The notes under the pieces: model-generated
Database searches by the model: none
Seen by the model: only the letters and a program-made list of their open reading frames with translations
Told to the model about the DNA's origin: nothing
Shown here: one piece after another, positions 1 to 9,427 of the stretch
Position numbering within the stretch: position 1 is the first letter of the stretch
Layout of the letters: each line of letters begins with the position of its first letter
Position numbers and translations under genes: made by a program
Assembly (NCBI GenBank): GCA_012519875.1
Contig: JAAYPL010000131.1
Coordinates: 1-9,848, forward strand
Reading direction: 5' to 3'
From: Clostridiaceae bacterium
GTDB lineage: Bacteria > Bacillota > Clostridia > Saccharofermentanales > UBA5734
DNA: 9,848 nucleotides

Positions 1-548
1 AAACCACTTTTATCATTGAATTACCCCCTTACCGCCTCCCCGATGCCAAGACACTCCTGTTGCATGTTTGGGATAAAGTCCGGGATTTCATTGTTCGGGC
101 CGGAACGATTATTTTTCTTATGACCGTACTGGTCTGGTTTCTCCAGTCCTTTGATTTCCGGCTGCGCCCGATCGAGGATAGTTCCCAAAGTATTTTTGGC
201 CTGCTGGGCGGTTTTCTGGCCCCTGTTTTCTCGCCGCTGGGTTTTGGTACATGGGAAGCCACCGTCGCCCTCCTGACCGGTCTGGTAGCCAAGGAATCCG
301 TGGTGGCGACGCTGGGTATTGTTTATCCTGAAGGCGCCCTGGAGGTCATGTTTACGCCGGTCAGCGCTCTGGCCTTCATGACCTTCACTCTCCTCTACAC
401 CCCCTGCGTAGCCGCCATTAGCGCCATGCGACGTGAGTTTGGCAATACACGATGGACGATCGGCGCCCTTTTTTTTCAAACCGCCGTTGCATGGGTTTTC
501 TCCTTCCTTGTCTACCGGATAGGCAGCTTGCTGGCATCTGTCTTTTAG
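1..548 (+). CDS. feoB: Ferrous iron transport protein B, C-terminal part (cut by window edge)
   Basis: This is the last 181 residues of the cytoplasmic-membrane Fe(II) permease; the GTPase domain and first transmembrane half lie before the window. The reading frame is open from base 3 and stops at TAG 546-548. Just inside the edge is the FeoB signature ELPPYRLP, followed by HVWDKVRDFIVRAGTIIF leading into a membrane helix. Further on are GLVAKESVVATLG, typical of the second Gate domain, and TLLYTPCVAAISAMRRE with the conserved TPC cysteine. The last helix, FFQTAVAWVFSFLVYRIG, ends shortly before the stop, as in full-length FeoB. No feoC-like gene follows. A metalloregulator starts 66 bp downstream on the same strand, which fits an iron-uptake locus. 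Family assignment is certain; whether feoA precedes it cannot be seen. Confidence 0.96.
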   Translation, partial: TTFIIELPPYRLPDAKTLLLHVWDKVRDFIVRAGTIIFLMTVLVWFLQSFDFRLRPIEDSSQSIFGLLGGFLAPVFSPLGFGTWEATVALLTGLVAKESVVATLGIVYPEGALEVMFTPVSALAFMTFTLLYTPCVAAISAMRREFGNTRWTIGALFFQTAVAWVFSFLVYRIGSLLASVF

Positions 549-551
549 AAA

Positions 552-560
552 TGTTAAAAT
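552..560 (+). promoter_or_regulatory. Possible extended -10 promoter for the metalloregulator gene
   Basis: TG-T-TAAAAT, an extended -10 pattern, lies directly after the feoB stop and about 55 bp before the GTG start of the regulator. No good -35 box sits 16-18 bp upstream; TTGCTG at 528-533 is 21 bp away. The regulator may instead, or additionally, be read through from feoB. Confidence 0.35.
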
Positions 561-564
561 GACG

Positions 565-572
565 GTGATCAC
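565..572. promoter_or_regulatory. Small palindrome at the likely start of transcription (possible operator)
   Basis: GTGATCAC is a perfect 8-bp palindrome lying 5-12 bases after the candidate -10 box, where a repressor would block initiation. DtxR-family proteins often autoregulate or control adjacent feo genes. The arm is short, and the sequence does not resemble the longer classical DtxR box, so this is only a candidate. Confidence 0.2.
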
Positions 573-614
573 TCCGCTGCAAGAATTTCCCGGCCTATTC
601 AACAGGAGAATGAA

Positions 615-1019
615 GTGCCACGAGCAAAAAAACTGACTCCTTCAAGTGAAGACTATCTTGAAGCCATCCTCGAGCTTTCCGATTCAAGCAGTGCTGTTCG
701 GTCGGTCGACATCGCCGAGCATCTCAGTGTGTCCAAAGCAAGCGTGACCAAGGCAATGGGAATCCTGCGTGAGGCCGGCCTGATTGAGCAGGCCCATTAC
801 GGACTGATTCGCCTGACCGCACAGGGAAGGCAGCGAGCCGGCAAAATCCTGGCCAGCCACGATATGCTGAAAAGATTCTTAACCGACGTTCTTGGCGTCG
901 AAGAATCGATTGCCGATCAGGATGCCTGCCGAATGGAGCACGCAATCAGCGACGAAACCAGATCTCGATGGCTGGCTTGGATGAAAAATACTCTTCGGGA
1001 TTCGTCAATTACAGACTGA
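615..1019 (+). CDS. DtxR/MntR-family metal-dependent transcriptional regulator
   Basis: This 134-residue protein probably represses metal-uptake genes when loaded with Fe(II) or Mn(II). The N-terminal winged helix spans about residues 8-72, with the recognition helix near 38-52 (SVSKASVTKAMGIL). The dimerisation and metal-binding domain spans about 73-125. The C-terminal SH3-like domain of DtxR/IdeR is absent, so the size is MntR-like. Aligned by eye, the metal ligands are D13 and E16 (EDYLE), H82, C105, E108 and H109 (DACRMEH). The start is GTG at 615, because AGGAG at 604-608 is six bases away. The ATG at 610 is out of frame and ends after eight codons. Its position after feoB suggests an iron-responsive regulator. 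The Asp13 plus Cys105 combination mixes MntR and DtxR features, so metal preference is uncertain. Confidence 0.92.
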   Translation: MPRAKKLTPSSEDYLEAILELSDSSSAVRSVDIAEHLSVSKASVTKAMGILREAGLIEQAHYGLIRLTAQGRQRAGKILASHDMLKRFLTDVLGVEESIADQDACRMEHAISDETRSRWLAWMKNTLRDSSITD

Positions 1020-1108
1020 CTTCATAATCAAAGATAATTTTAACAGCCTCGGCAGGGCCAAATCAGAATCGGTTTTGCCTTCTGCAATTGTCAGGCGGCT
1101 CGCCTCAC

Positions 1109-3806
<2,698 letters not shown>

Positions 3807-3851
3807 GACTTGACAGCCTCCTGAAACTCATAATATTTGCCCAATGATTCT

Positions 3852-3880
3852 ATTCTAGCCATGAAAATGGTTCGTTGCAA
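3852..3880 (-). promoter_or_regulatory. Likely sigma-70-type promoter for the membrane protein and ligA
   Basis: Read on the minus strand, TTGCAA (3880-3875) and TAGAAT (3857-3852) are separated by 17 bp. This gives four of six and five of six matches to consensus. The start of transcription would fall near 3845, giving a leader of about 40 bases that contains the GGAGG ribosome binding site. A second TAGAAT overlaps at 3852-3847, and TATTAT lies at 3835-3830, so the exact start is open. Confidence 0.5.
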
Positions 3881-3901
3881 CCAATCCGGATTCATTCATG
3901 G
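3859..3901. repeat. Nested small inverted repeats in the divergent intergenic region
   Basis: The outer arms CCATGAA (3859-3865) and TTCATGG (3895-3901) form a 7-bp inverted repeat. Inside it are the perfect palindrome GTTGCAAC (3874-3881) and the perfect 10-bp palindrome AATCCGGATT (3883-3892). The group overlaps the -35 box of the minus-strand promoter and abuts a candidate -10 box for ddh, so it could bind a regulator acting on both genes. No known operator is recognised. Confidence 0.35.
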
Positions 3902-3907
3902 TAAAAT
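3899..3907 (+). promoter_or_regulatory. Possible extended -10 promoter for ddh
   Basis: TG-G-TAAAAT is an extended -10 pattern 63 bases before the chosen ddh start. No recognisable -35 box is correctly spaced. TAGAAT at 3952-3957 is too close to the start codon to serve, because the transcript would lack the ribosome binding site. Confidence 0.35.
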
Positions 3908-3970
3908 CGTTAAGAGAAACCCACTTGCGCAAATCCGGTTGATCGATCTTTTAGAATGGAGTGGTTGTTT

Positions 3971-4960
3971 ATGTCGCATAAGACGTCAATACGCCTCGGT
4001 CTGGCAGGCTACGGCAACTTGGGGCGCGGCTTGGAACAGGCGGTCGCGGGCAATCCGGATCTGGGGCTAAAGGTTATCTTAACCAGACGCGATCCGACCA
4101 CCGTCAAAAGTCTTTACGGAACTCCCGTGGATCAATTCGGCAACGCCGAAAACTGGCGCGGCAAGCTCGATGTCATGATTTTGTGCGGCGGATCGGCAAC
4201 CGATCTGCCGGAGCAAGGGCCGCCCCTGGCATCCTTGTTTAATACGGTGGACAGCTTTGACAATCATAGGAAAATCCCTGACTATTTTGCCGAGATGGAT
4301 CGGGCGGCCCGGGAAAACCGGCACCTTTCCTTGATCTCATGCGGTTGGGATCCCGGTTTGTTTTCCTTGTCAAGGGTACTTTTTTCCAGCATTCTGCCTC
4401 AGGGACTGGACTATACATTCTGGGGAAAGGGTATCAGCCAAGGGCATTCCGATGCAATACGCCGTATCCCGGGCGTGATAGACGCCAGACAATATACCAT
4501 TCCCCTGGAAGAGGCCCTGGCCATCGCCCGATCCGATCATGTCCGACCGCTTTCCCCCCGTGAAAAACACCGACGGGAGTGCTTTGTCGTTGCCGAACCT
4601 GACGCCGATCTCACAGCAATCAAGGAAACCATCGTCAATATGCCCGGCTATTTTGCCGATTACGATACACAGGTCCATTTCATCAGCCAAGCCGAGCTTC
4701 ATGAAAAACACAACCGACTGCCTCATGGCGGTTTTGTTATCCGTAATGCAAAAACATCGGAAAACACCGGTCAGGTTATGGAATTCTCCCTCAAGCTGGA
4801 CAGCAACCCGGAATTTACCGCCGGTGTTCTGGCAGCTTATGCCCGCGCTGTTTTCCGTATGGCACAAAAAGGTCGCATCGGTGCCATTTCGGTCTTTGAT
4901 ATACCTTTGGGCGAATTGTCTCCGTTCAGCCCCGAGGAATTGCGCCGGGATTTTCTTTAA
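3971..4960 (+). CDS. ddh: meso-Diaminopimelate D-dehydrogenase
   Basis: This cytoplasmic enzyme (EC 1.4.1.16) reductively aminates tetrahydrodipicolinate with NADPH and ammonia to give meso-diaminopimelate in one step, for lysine and peptidoglycan. The 329-residue protein matches the family along its length. It has a Rossmann loop GYGNLGRG (13-20), CGGSATDLPEQ (72-82), TVDSFDNHRKIP (92-103), SCGWDPGLFS (123-132), FWGKGISQGHSDAIRRIPGV (150-169), CFVVAEPDAD (204-213), LPHGG (250-254) and LKLDSNPEFTA (274-284). The Corynebacterium glutamicum enzyme (about 320 residues) has near-identical versions of these blocks. The start is ATG 3971, with GGAG/GTGG just upstream. The in-frame ATG at 3956 has no ribosome binding site and would itself overlap the one used here. 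No other lysine gene is in view, so it appears monocistronic. It is typical of Clostridia, Bacteroidota and corynebacteria. Confidence 0.96.
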   Translation: MSHKTSIRLGLAGYGNLGRGLEQAVAGNPDLGLKVILTRRDPTTVKSLYGTPVDQFGNAENWRGKLDVMILCGGSATDLPEQGPPLASLFNTVDSFDNHRKIPDYFAEMDRAARENRHLSLISCGWDPGLFSLSRVLFSSILPQGLDYTFWGKGISQGHSDAIRRIPGVIDARQYTIPLEEALAIARSDHVRPLSPREKHRRECFVVAEPDADLTAIKETIVNMPGYFADYDTQVHFISQAELHEKHNRLPHGGFVIRNAKTSENTGQVMEFSLKLDSNPEFTAGVLAAYARAVFRMAQKGRIGAISVFDIPLGELSPFSPEELRRDFL

Positions 4961-5033
4961 AACATCTGCTTATAAAATCAAGTAGGAGGCCGACCGAAAC
5001 AGTCGACCGGTTCCGAAAAAACGCAATTTAGGA

Positions 5034-5273
5034 TCAAGAATCTTGAAAAGCATCATGCTCGGCCAGAATTTCTTTGAGGATAGCCGTTTCTTCGTCGTTC
5101 AGGGAAATGCCTTTCCCCATTCTGTTGTGGTCGGGCGCCCAATCGCGGATATCCAGTTTGGCTTTGTTGTTGTTCCAACTGACCAGGTTGACCTCGCGAC
5201 TCCAGCCATTACGGCTGGTACTAAGCTGGCCCAGTGATTTAATGATTTTGAACGTAAATTCCTTATCTGCCAT
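5034..5273 (-). CDS. PC4/YdbC-like single-stranded DNA-binding protein
   Basis: This is a 79-residue protein of the bacterial YdbC branch of the transcriptional coactivator p15 (PC4) family, which binds single-stranded DNA as a dimer. Visible family features are NGWSREVNLVSWN (22-34), KLDIRDWAPDH (39-49), MGKGI (52-56) and LNDEETAILKEIL (58-70). This is the same order as Lactococcus YdbC: a four-stranded sheet followed by a C-terminal helix. The start is ATG 5273, because AAGGAG at 5286-5281 is seven bases away. The ATG at 5279 is only one base from that site. The frame is open up to 5336, but that reaches into the predicted promoter. It appears monocistronic, between ddh (converging) and the solute-binding protein (same strand, 114 bp upstream). 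Its cellular role is not established; transcription or DNA repair are guesses. Confidence 0.9.
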   Translation of the reverse strand: MADKEFTFKIIKSLGQLSTSRNGWSREVNLVSWNNNKAKLDIRDWAPDHNRMGKGISLNDEETAILKEILAEHDAFQDS

Positions 5274-5280
5274 ATCCATG

Positions 5281-5286
5281 CTCCTT
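5281..5286 (-). promoter_or_regulatory. Ribosome binding site that decides the PC4-like start
   Basis: AAGGAG on the minus strand is followed by CATGGAT and then ATG at 5273. The seven-base spacing favours that ATG over the one at 5279, which lies one base from the site. Confidence 0.75.
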
Positions 5287-5334
5287 AACTGTCCTCTCCA
5301 ATGGCGGAGGTGGTTTTTCGGTCTGAACTCCAGC

Positions 5335-5343
5335 ATTATATCA
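5335..5343 (-). promoter_or_regulatory. Extended -10 promoter for the PC4-like gene
   Basis: TG-A-TATAAT on the minus strand is a perfect -10 hexamer with the extended TGn element. The -35 region is poor, as is common for extended -10 promoters. Transcription would start near 5328, leaving a leader of about 55 bases. This gives the small gene its own promoter, independent of the upstream solute-binding protein gene. Confidence 0.6.
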
Positions 5344-5387
5344 CAGGATTGGTTGAAAAGGCAGAAAAACCGATAAATACGGAATCT

Positions 5388-6839
5388 TCAAGAATTCAGG
5401 AGGCGTTCGGTTTCCAGAATGATCGCTGAGTACCATGACTCAAAAGCCACATCATTGACGTAGCGCTCCAGGAGTTTTTGCGGATCGGTATTTAAAGAAT
5501 TGGCCGCCACATCCGCAAGATATTTTTGGCGGGCATCGGCCGCAGTCGAAGATAATGATTGTGCCAGATAATTGCGAATTGAATCACTGTTTTTAAAGGC
5601 GGCCGGATAGAACAAACGGCTGTCTTCCAATTGTGTCAAAAAGGTCTCCAGACATAGGGCGATCCCTGCCTGATCTGCCCGGCTCCGATCCAGATTCTCC
5701 AGGCTGTCTCGCATCAACTGGCTTTCCAGAGCCTTGTCTGTCACCGGAAGATACCCTGATGAAATAGTAAAAAGGACATTTTGTTCCGGCCGGGTCAGCC
5801 AGCCAAGAAAGATGGCGGCTGCTGTTTCATCCGGTGGGTTAGAGCGCACGATAGCCATACCGGCGCCTTGCTGCACACAGACCCGTTCCGCATCACGGAA
5901 GGTCGGATATTGATAAACTTGTAGCTCAATCGGCTCCGGACGACCGTCTTTTATCGCCTGAGCCGGAAGCCATGAACCAGAAGCCGTTGACACAGCCGCG
6001 GCAACCAGCCGGCCTTGAGCCAAATCTTCCGTGCGGTACGAGTCATATTGAGCAAACGACCCGGTAACGATGTTGACATAATAGAGATCCCACAATCTGC
6101 GCAAAGTCTCCCGGTTCAGGTCAAGGTGCCCTTTGCCTTTTTCGATCCCCATCAGGTTGGTTCCCAGCTGTCTGCTCCCGACCAGAAGAAAGTTTGCCAA
6201 AGAATCAAAACCAAACAGCGCCTCGCCTTTTGACCAGTGACGATACGCTTCGGCTGCCTGAGCCAGAAGCTCCCAGGTTGAAAGTGTTGCGGCCGTGTCG
6301 GCAAAGCGCGGATTGGCGGCGGCAAAATCCGACCAGAACGTCATATTGACGGCGATGGCCTCGCTGGACTTAGCCAATGGCAAGATATACAAGGCTTTTC
6401 CGTCAACAAATCGACCCTCATCCAGAAAAGACGGATTAAACTGATCAAGGTCATCCGGATCGAGAAAAAGAGTCAAATCAAGCAGGCGACCTTCTGTCGC
6501 CAATTCAAACGCAGTTCCCGGATAGGCGGCGAAAATGTCGGGCAGCATCTGAGTTCCGGACTTGGCGGCAACTCGAACGGCCGCCGTCAAATCCGCTACA
6601 TTACCTTTGCTTTCCGCCCGCACCACAATACCTTGGCCCGCACCGACCCGCCGGTTAAACGTTTCAACCAACCGGTCAAAATTGGCTTGTTGTTCGCCAT
6701 TATAATAATGCCAGCAATCAATCGTAACCGGATTGTCCCGATCCAATTTAGACGAGGCAATTTGCGCGCAAGGACCAAACCCTGTCAGGTTCACAGCAAG
6801 AAGAATGACCAAAACAAATTTCAAAAGTGTCTTCATCAT
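5388..6839 (-). CDS. ABC transporter extracellular solute-binding protein (family 1), orphan
   Basis: This 483-residue protein would bind a solute, probably a sugar or glycerol-phosphate-like ligand judging by family, and deliver it to an ABC permease. Residues 1-22 form a signal sequence: MMKTLLK, then a hydrophobic core. The mature part starts with the family pattern CWHYYNGEQQANFDRLVETFN (41-61). LPDIFAAYPGTAFELATEGRLLDLT follows near 100-124. Toward the C-terminal half is GAGMAIVRSNPPDETAAAIFLGWLTRPEQN. The only Cys near the signal end, C24, is preceded by Gly-Pro, which is not a canonical lipobox. The start ATG 6839 has AAGG nine bases upstream. The frame is open to 6911, but that would overlap the end of glgP. 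It lies 44 bp after glgP, probably in the same transcript. No permease or ATPase gene is next to it. Ligand identity is unknown. Confidence 0.88.
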   Translation of the reverse strand: MMKTLLKFVLVILLAVNLTGFGPCAQIASSKLDRDNPVTIDCWHYYNGEQQANFDRLVETFNRRVGAGQGIVVRAESKGNVADLTAAVRVAAKSGTQMLPDIFAAYPGTAFELATEGRLLDLTLFLDPDDLDQFNPSFLDEGRFVDGKALYILPLAKSSEAIAVNMTFWSDFAAANPRFADTAATLSTWELLAQAAEAYRHWSKGEALFGFDSLANFLLVGSRQLGTNLMGIEKGKGHLDLNRETLRRLWDLYYVNIVTGSFAQYDSYRTEDLAQGRLVAAAVSTASGSWLPAQAIKDGRPEPIELQVYQYPTFRDAERVCVQQGAGMAIVRSNPPDETAAAIFLGWLTRPEQNVLFTISSGYLPVTDKALESQLMRDSLENLDRSRADQAGIALCLETFLTQLEDSRLFYPAAFKNSDSIRNYLAQSLSSTAADARQKYLADVAANSLNTDPQKLLERYVNDVAFESWYSAIILETERLLNS

Positions 6840-6883
6840 TTCTTTTGACCTTTTGTAAAAATGCGCCGATTGAACAGCTCCGC

Positions 6884-9256
6884 TTAGACAGGTTGTTCTT
6901 GAACCTGCCAAATTTCGTCGGCATATTCCCGGATTGTCCGGTCGGAGCTGAATCGGCCGCTGGCCGTGATGTTAAGCCAGCATTTGCGAGCCCACGCTGA
7001 TTTGTCCCGGTAATCGTGCATCATCCGATACCGGGTCTGGCGATATTCATCAAAATCGCCCAACACATAGTACGGGTCGGCCGGCTGCCAGTTGGAGCCA
7101 TAAATAAGCGAGTTATATAAATCATGAAACATGCCCGACCCGCCGTCACCCAGCGTCCCATCAATCAAAGTGTCGACCAGGCGGCGCAAGCCGGGAATAT
7201 TTTGATACTGCCACTGGGAATTATAATAAGCTTTGGTGGCCGGAAAATCTTCGATTTTACAACCAAATATATAGCAATTTTCAAATCCGGCGGCATCGGC
7301 GATCTCAACATTGGCACCGTCGCGGGTCCCGATGGTTAATGCCCCATTCAGCATAAATTTCATATTTCCGGTGCCGGACGCTTCCAGACCGACGGTTGAA
7401 ATCTGCTCGGAAGCGTCTGCGGCCGGAAAGATTTTTTCGGCATGAGAGACATTGTAATTGTTGATATAGACAACCTTCATTCGCTGGTTTACGGCAGGAT
7501 CGTTATTGACCAGACGGGCGATCTCGTTGATCAGCTTGATGATCCCCTTGGCCCGGAAATAACCCGGAGCGGCTTTGGCGCCGAAAATAAACGTGCAGGG
7601 CGGCAGATCGGTATCCGGGTGATCTTTGAGCAGAAAATACTGATCCAGAATAAAGAAGGCATTGAGCAGCTGCCGCTTATATTCGTGCAGCCGTTTGACC
7701 TGGATGTCAAAAAAGGAATCCGGATCAATCGTTATGCCCATCTTGTCCGCCACATGCTTCGCCAAGCGGATTTTGTTGTTCCGCTTGATATTCACCAACC
7801 GGCGTAAAACATTTTCGTCATCGGCCAAATGTTTGAGCTCGGAAAGCTTGCTTAAATCGCGGATCCAATCTTCGTTTCCCGACAACTCGGTCAACATCGA
7901 CGCCAGCTCCGGATTACACAAACGCAGCCAACGTCTTGGTGTCACACCGTTGGTTTTGTTGTTGAATTTATCCGGCCAAATTCGGTAAAAGCCGGCCATC
8001 ACGGTTCTTTTCAAAATATCGGTATGCATGGCGGCCACTCCGTTGACGGAAAAAGCAACATATGTGGCCAGCCAGGCCATACGGATTTTGTTTTCACCGA
8101 TCGGCGCCAATTGGTCGATTTCATAGGGGCTCAAACCGGCCTGATTGGCTTCCTGGCGAAACTGGGCATCAATGCGTTTAATGATCTCCAACAACCACGG
8201 GAACAAAAACTGATAAATGGACAGATCCCACTTTTCCAACGCTTCGCCCAGGACGGTATGATTCGTATAGGCAAAAATACGGCGGGCAGCAGCAAAGGCA
8301 TCTTCCCAAGACACCCCATACGATTCGGTCAGAATCCTGATCAGCTCCGGAATGGCAATTGCCGGATGGGTATCATTGATCTGGATGACGTGCAGGTCCG
8401 CCAGGCGGCTGAAATCTTGCCCATGATTTTTGATGTGACCGGCGATGATGCTTTGCAGTGAAGCACTGGTGAAAAAATATTGCTGGCGGACGCGAAGAAC
8501 TTTGCCGTCGTAGGTTGTGTCGTTAGGATAAAGAACACGGGTGATATCTTCAACGCGATTACGGATGGCATTGGCTTCATCAAAGCGCTGATTGTTAAAA
8601 AGGTTAAAATCAAAGGCTTCCACCGGTTGTGCGCGCCACAGACGGATCTTGTTGATGTTGGCTGTTCCATAACCGGTGACCGGTAAATCATAGGGTACAG
8701 CATAAACATCCAGATCTTGAAAATGAACACGAACGCGTTCTTCCTCCCGCCTGATCAAGAAAGGATAACCTTCTTCCATCCAGGCATCGGGTTGTTCAAC
8801 TTGAAAACCATTATCAAAGGTTTGACGAAACAGGCCGAAACGGTATAGGAGACCGTAGCCGGTCACAGGGAGATTAAGCGTGGCGCAGGAGTCCAGAAAA
8901 CAGGAGGCCAGCCGGCCCAGGCCGCCGTTGCCGAGAGCGGGGTCGGTCTCCTCTTCCTCCAATTCACTCAGATCAAAACCCAATTCTTCGACAGCTTGTT
9001 TCATCTGATCATAAAGGTCCAGATTAATCAAATTATTAAGCAAAGACCGCCCCTGCAAGAATTCGGCGGAAAAATAGTGAGCCTGTCGGCCGGCCTGATG
9101 CCGATCGGCTGTTGCGGCCCAATTGTCGGCCAGAAGCTGCATAATCGTTCTGGAAACCGCCGTCCAAAACTCATACGGTGTTGCTTTTTCCGGGGTCCGG
9201 GCGGCCTCGGCTTTCAGATGAATCAGTATTTGTTCGCGTATTTGCTTCGATGTCAT
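6884..9256 (-). CDS. glgP: Glycogen/maltodextrin phosphorylase
   Basis: This pyridoxal-phosphate enzyme (EC 2.4.1.1, GT35 family) removes glucose-1-phosphate from the non-reducing ends of alpha-1,4-glucans in the cytoplasm. The 790-residue length is normal for a bacterial phosphorylase. In order are HYFSAEFLQGRSL (60-72), DPALGNGGLGRLASCFLDS (105-123), INDTHPAIAIPEL (293-305), TNHTVLGEALEKW (331-343), FNNKTNGVTPRRWL (431-444), VKRLHEYKRQ (520-529) and EASGTGNMKF (625-634). Lys633 carries the cofactor. K521, R522 and K527 correspond to the phosphate-site residues of the rabbit enzyme. The start ATG has GAGG seven bases upstream, and a near-consensus promoter lies at 9322-9350. No other glycogen gene is in view. 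The solute-binding gene follows 44 bp downstream. Glycogen versus maltodextrin preference cannot be told from sequence. Confidence 0.97.
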   Translation of the reverse strand: MTSKQIREQILIHLKAEAARTPEKATPYEFWTAVSRTIMQLLADNWAATADRHQAGRQAHYFSAEFLQGRSLLNNLINLDLYDQMKQAVEELGFDLSELEEEETDPALGNGGLGRLASCFLDSCATLNLPVTGYGLLYRFGLFRQTFDNGFQVEQPDAWMEEGYPFLIRREEERVRVHFQDLDVYAVPYDLPVTGYGTANINKIRLWRAQPVEAFDFNLFNNQRFDEANAIRNRVEDITRVLYPNDTTYDGKVLRVRQQYFFTSASLQSIIAGHIKNHGQDFSRLADLHVIQINDTHPAIAIPELIRILTESYGVSWEDAFAAARRIFAYTNHTVLGEALEKWDLSIYQFLFPWLLEIIKRIDAQFRQEANQAGLSPYEIDQLAPIGENKIRMAWLATYVAFSVNGVAAMHTDILKRTVMAGFYRIWPDKFNNKTNGVTPRRWLRLCNPELASMLTELSGNEDWIRDLSKLSELKHLADDENVLRRLVNIKRNNKIRLAKHVADKMGITIDPDSFFDIQVKRLHEYKRQLLNAFFILDQYFLLKDHPDTDLPPCTFIFGAKAAPGYFRAKGIIKLINEIARLVNNDPAVNQRMKVVYINNYNVSHAEKIFPAADASEQISTVGLEASGTGNMKFMLNGALTIGTRDGANVEIADAAGFENCYIFGCKIEDFPATKAYYNSQWQYQNIPGLRRLVDTLIDGTLGDGGSGMFHDLYNSLIYGSNWQPADPYYVLGDFDEYRQTRYRMMHDYRDKSAWARKCWLNITASGRFSSDRTIREYADEIWQVQEQPV

Positions 9257-9321
9257 TCAAATGCCTCTCGTTTTCCGATCCACATCAAATACGGATCTAA
9301 AAAGTTTATTTAACCTCAATG

Positions 9322-9350
9322 ATTATACTTAATCCGGGATCGAAGGTCAA
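9322..9350 (-). promoter_or_regulatory. Near-consensus sigma-70-type promoter for glgP
   Basis: On the minus strand TTGACC (9350-9345) and TATAAT (9327-9322) are exactly 17 bp apart, 11 of 12 matches to consensus. Transcription would start near 9315, giving a leader of about 58 bases. The leader contains a weak inverted repeat, GATCC (9277-9281) and GGATC (9293-9297), and the GAGG ribosome binding site. It probably also drives the downstream solute-binding protein gene. Confidence 0.75.
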
Positions 9351-9367
9351 TTTTCAGGACCAACCTG

Positions 9368-9379
9368 CAGATCGATCTG
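9368..9379. promoter_or_regulatory. Perfect 12-bp palindrome between divergent glgP and prepilin peptidase genes
   Basis: CAGATCGATCTG is a perfect dyad. It lies about 18 bp upstream of the glgP -35 box and overlaps the expected -35 region of the divergent gene. It also sits between shorter arms GACCA (9358-9362) and TGGTC (9378-9382). The position suits an operator or activator site, but no known consensus is recognised. Confidence 0.35.
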
Positions 9380-9401
9380 GTCTTTTCCCTCACTTGTGCG
9401 T

Positions 9402-9407
9402 TAGAAT
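9402..9407 (+). promoter_or_regulatory. Possible -10 box for the prepilin peptidase gene
   Basis: TAGAAT matches five of six bases of the -10 consensus and lies 15 bases before the AGGAGG ribosome binding site. The -35 region (about 9378-9384) is poor and overlaps the 12-bp palindrome, so an activator may be needed or the call may be wrong. Confidence 0.3.
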
Positions 9408-9421
9408 ATGAACAACACGAC

Positions 9422-9427
9422 AGGAGG
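9422..9427 (+). promoter_or_regulatory. Ribosome binding site fixing the prepilin peptidase start
   Basis: AGGAGG, a full match to the core Shine-Dalgarno sequence, lies seven bases before ATG 9435. It supports a real gene here although the stop codon is outside the window. Confidence 0.75.

Noticed and set aside
610..636. ATG plus eight-codon reading frame overlapping the regulator start (possible leader peptide)
   Set aside because: The ribosome binding site AGGAG ends one base before this ATG, which is too close for initiation, and the peptide has no recognisable pattern. The GTG at 615 has proper spacing.
1093..1105. Hairpin AGGCG-GCT-CGCCT between the convergent regulator and ligA genes (possible terminator)
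   Set aside because: The stem is only five base pairs and no T-run follows on either strand. The rest of 1020-1108 also holds no convincing terminator.
4984..4989. AGGAGG after ddh, suggesting another gene on the plus strand
   Set aside because: No ATG, GTG or TTG lies at a usable distance, and the following frames are shadows of the PC4-like gene on the other strand.
4989..5020. GC-rich partial repeats followed by an A-run downstream of ddh and the PC4-like gene (possible bidirectional terminator)
   Set aside because: The best stem (CGAC with GTCG) is four base pairs, and the T-run on the minus strand comes before it rather than after it.
5354..5378. CCG-TATTTAT-CGG-TTTTT after the solute-binding protein gene (minus strand terminator)
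   Set aside because: The stem is only three pairs before U-U mismatches. Termination may occur here, but the sequence does not show a standard terminator.
8024..8461. Open frame on the plus strand opposite glgP (145 codons)
   Set aside because: It lies wholly antisense to conserved phosphorylase sequence, with composition expected from the opposite strand's codon use.
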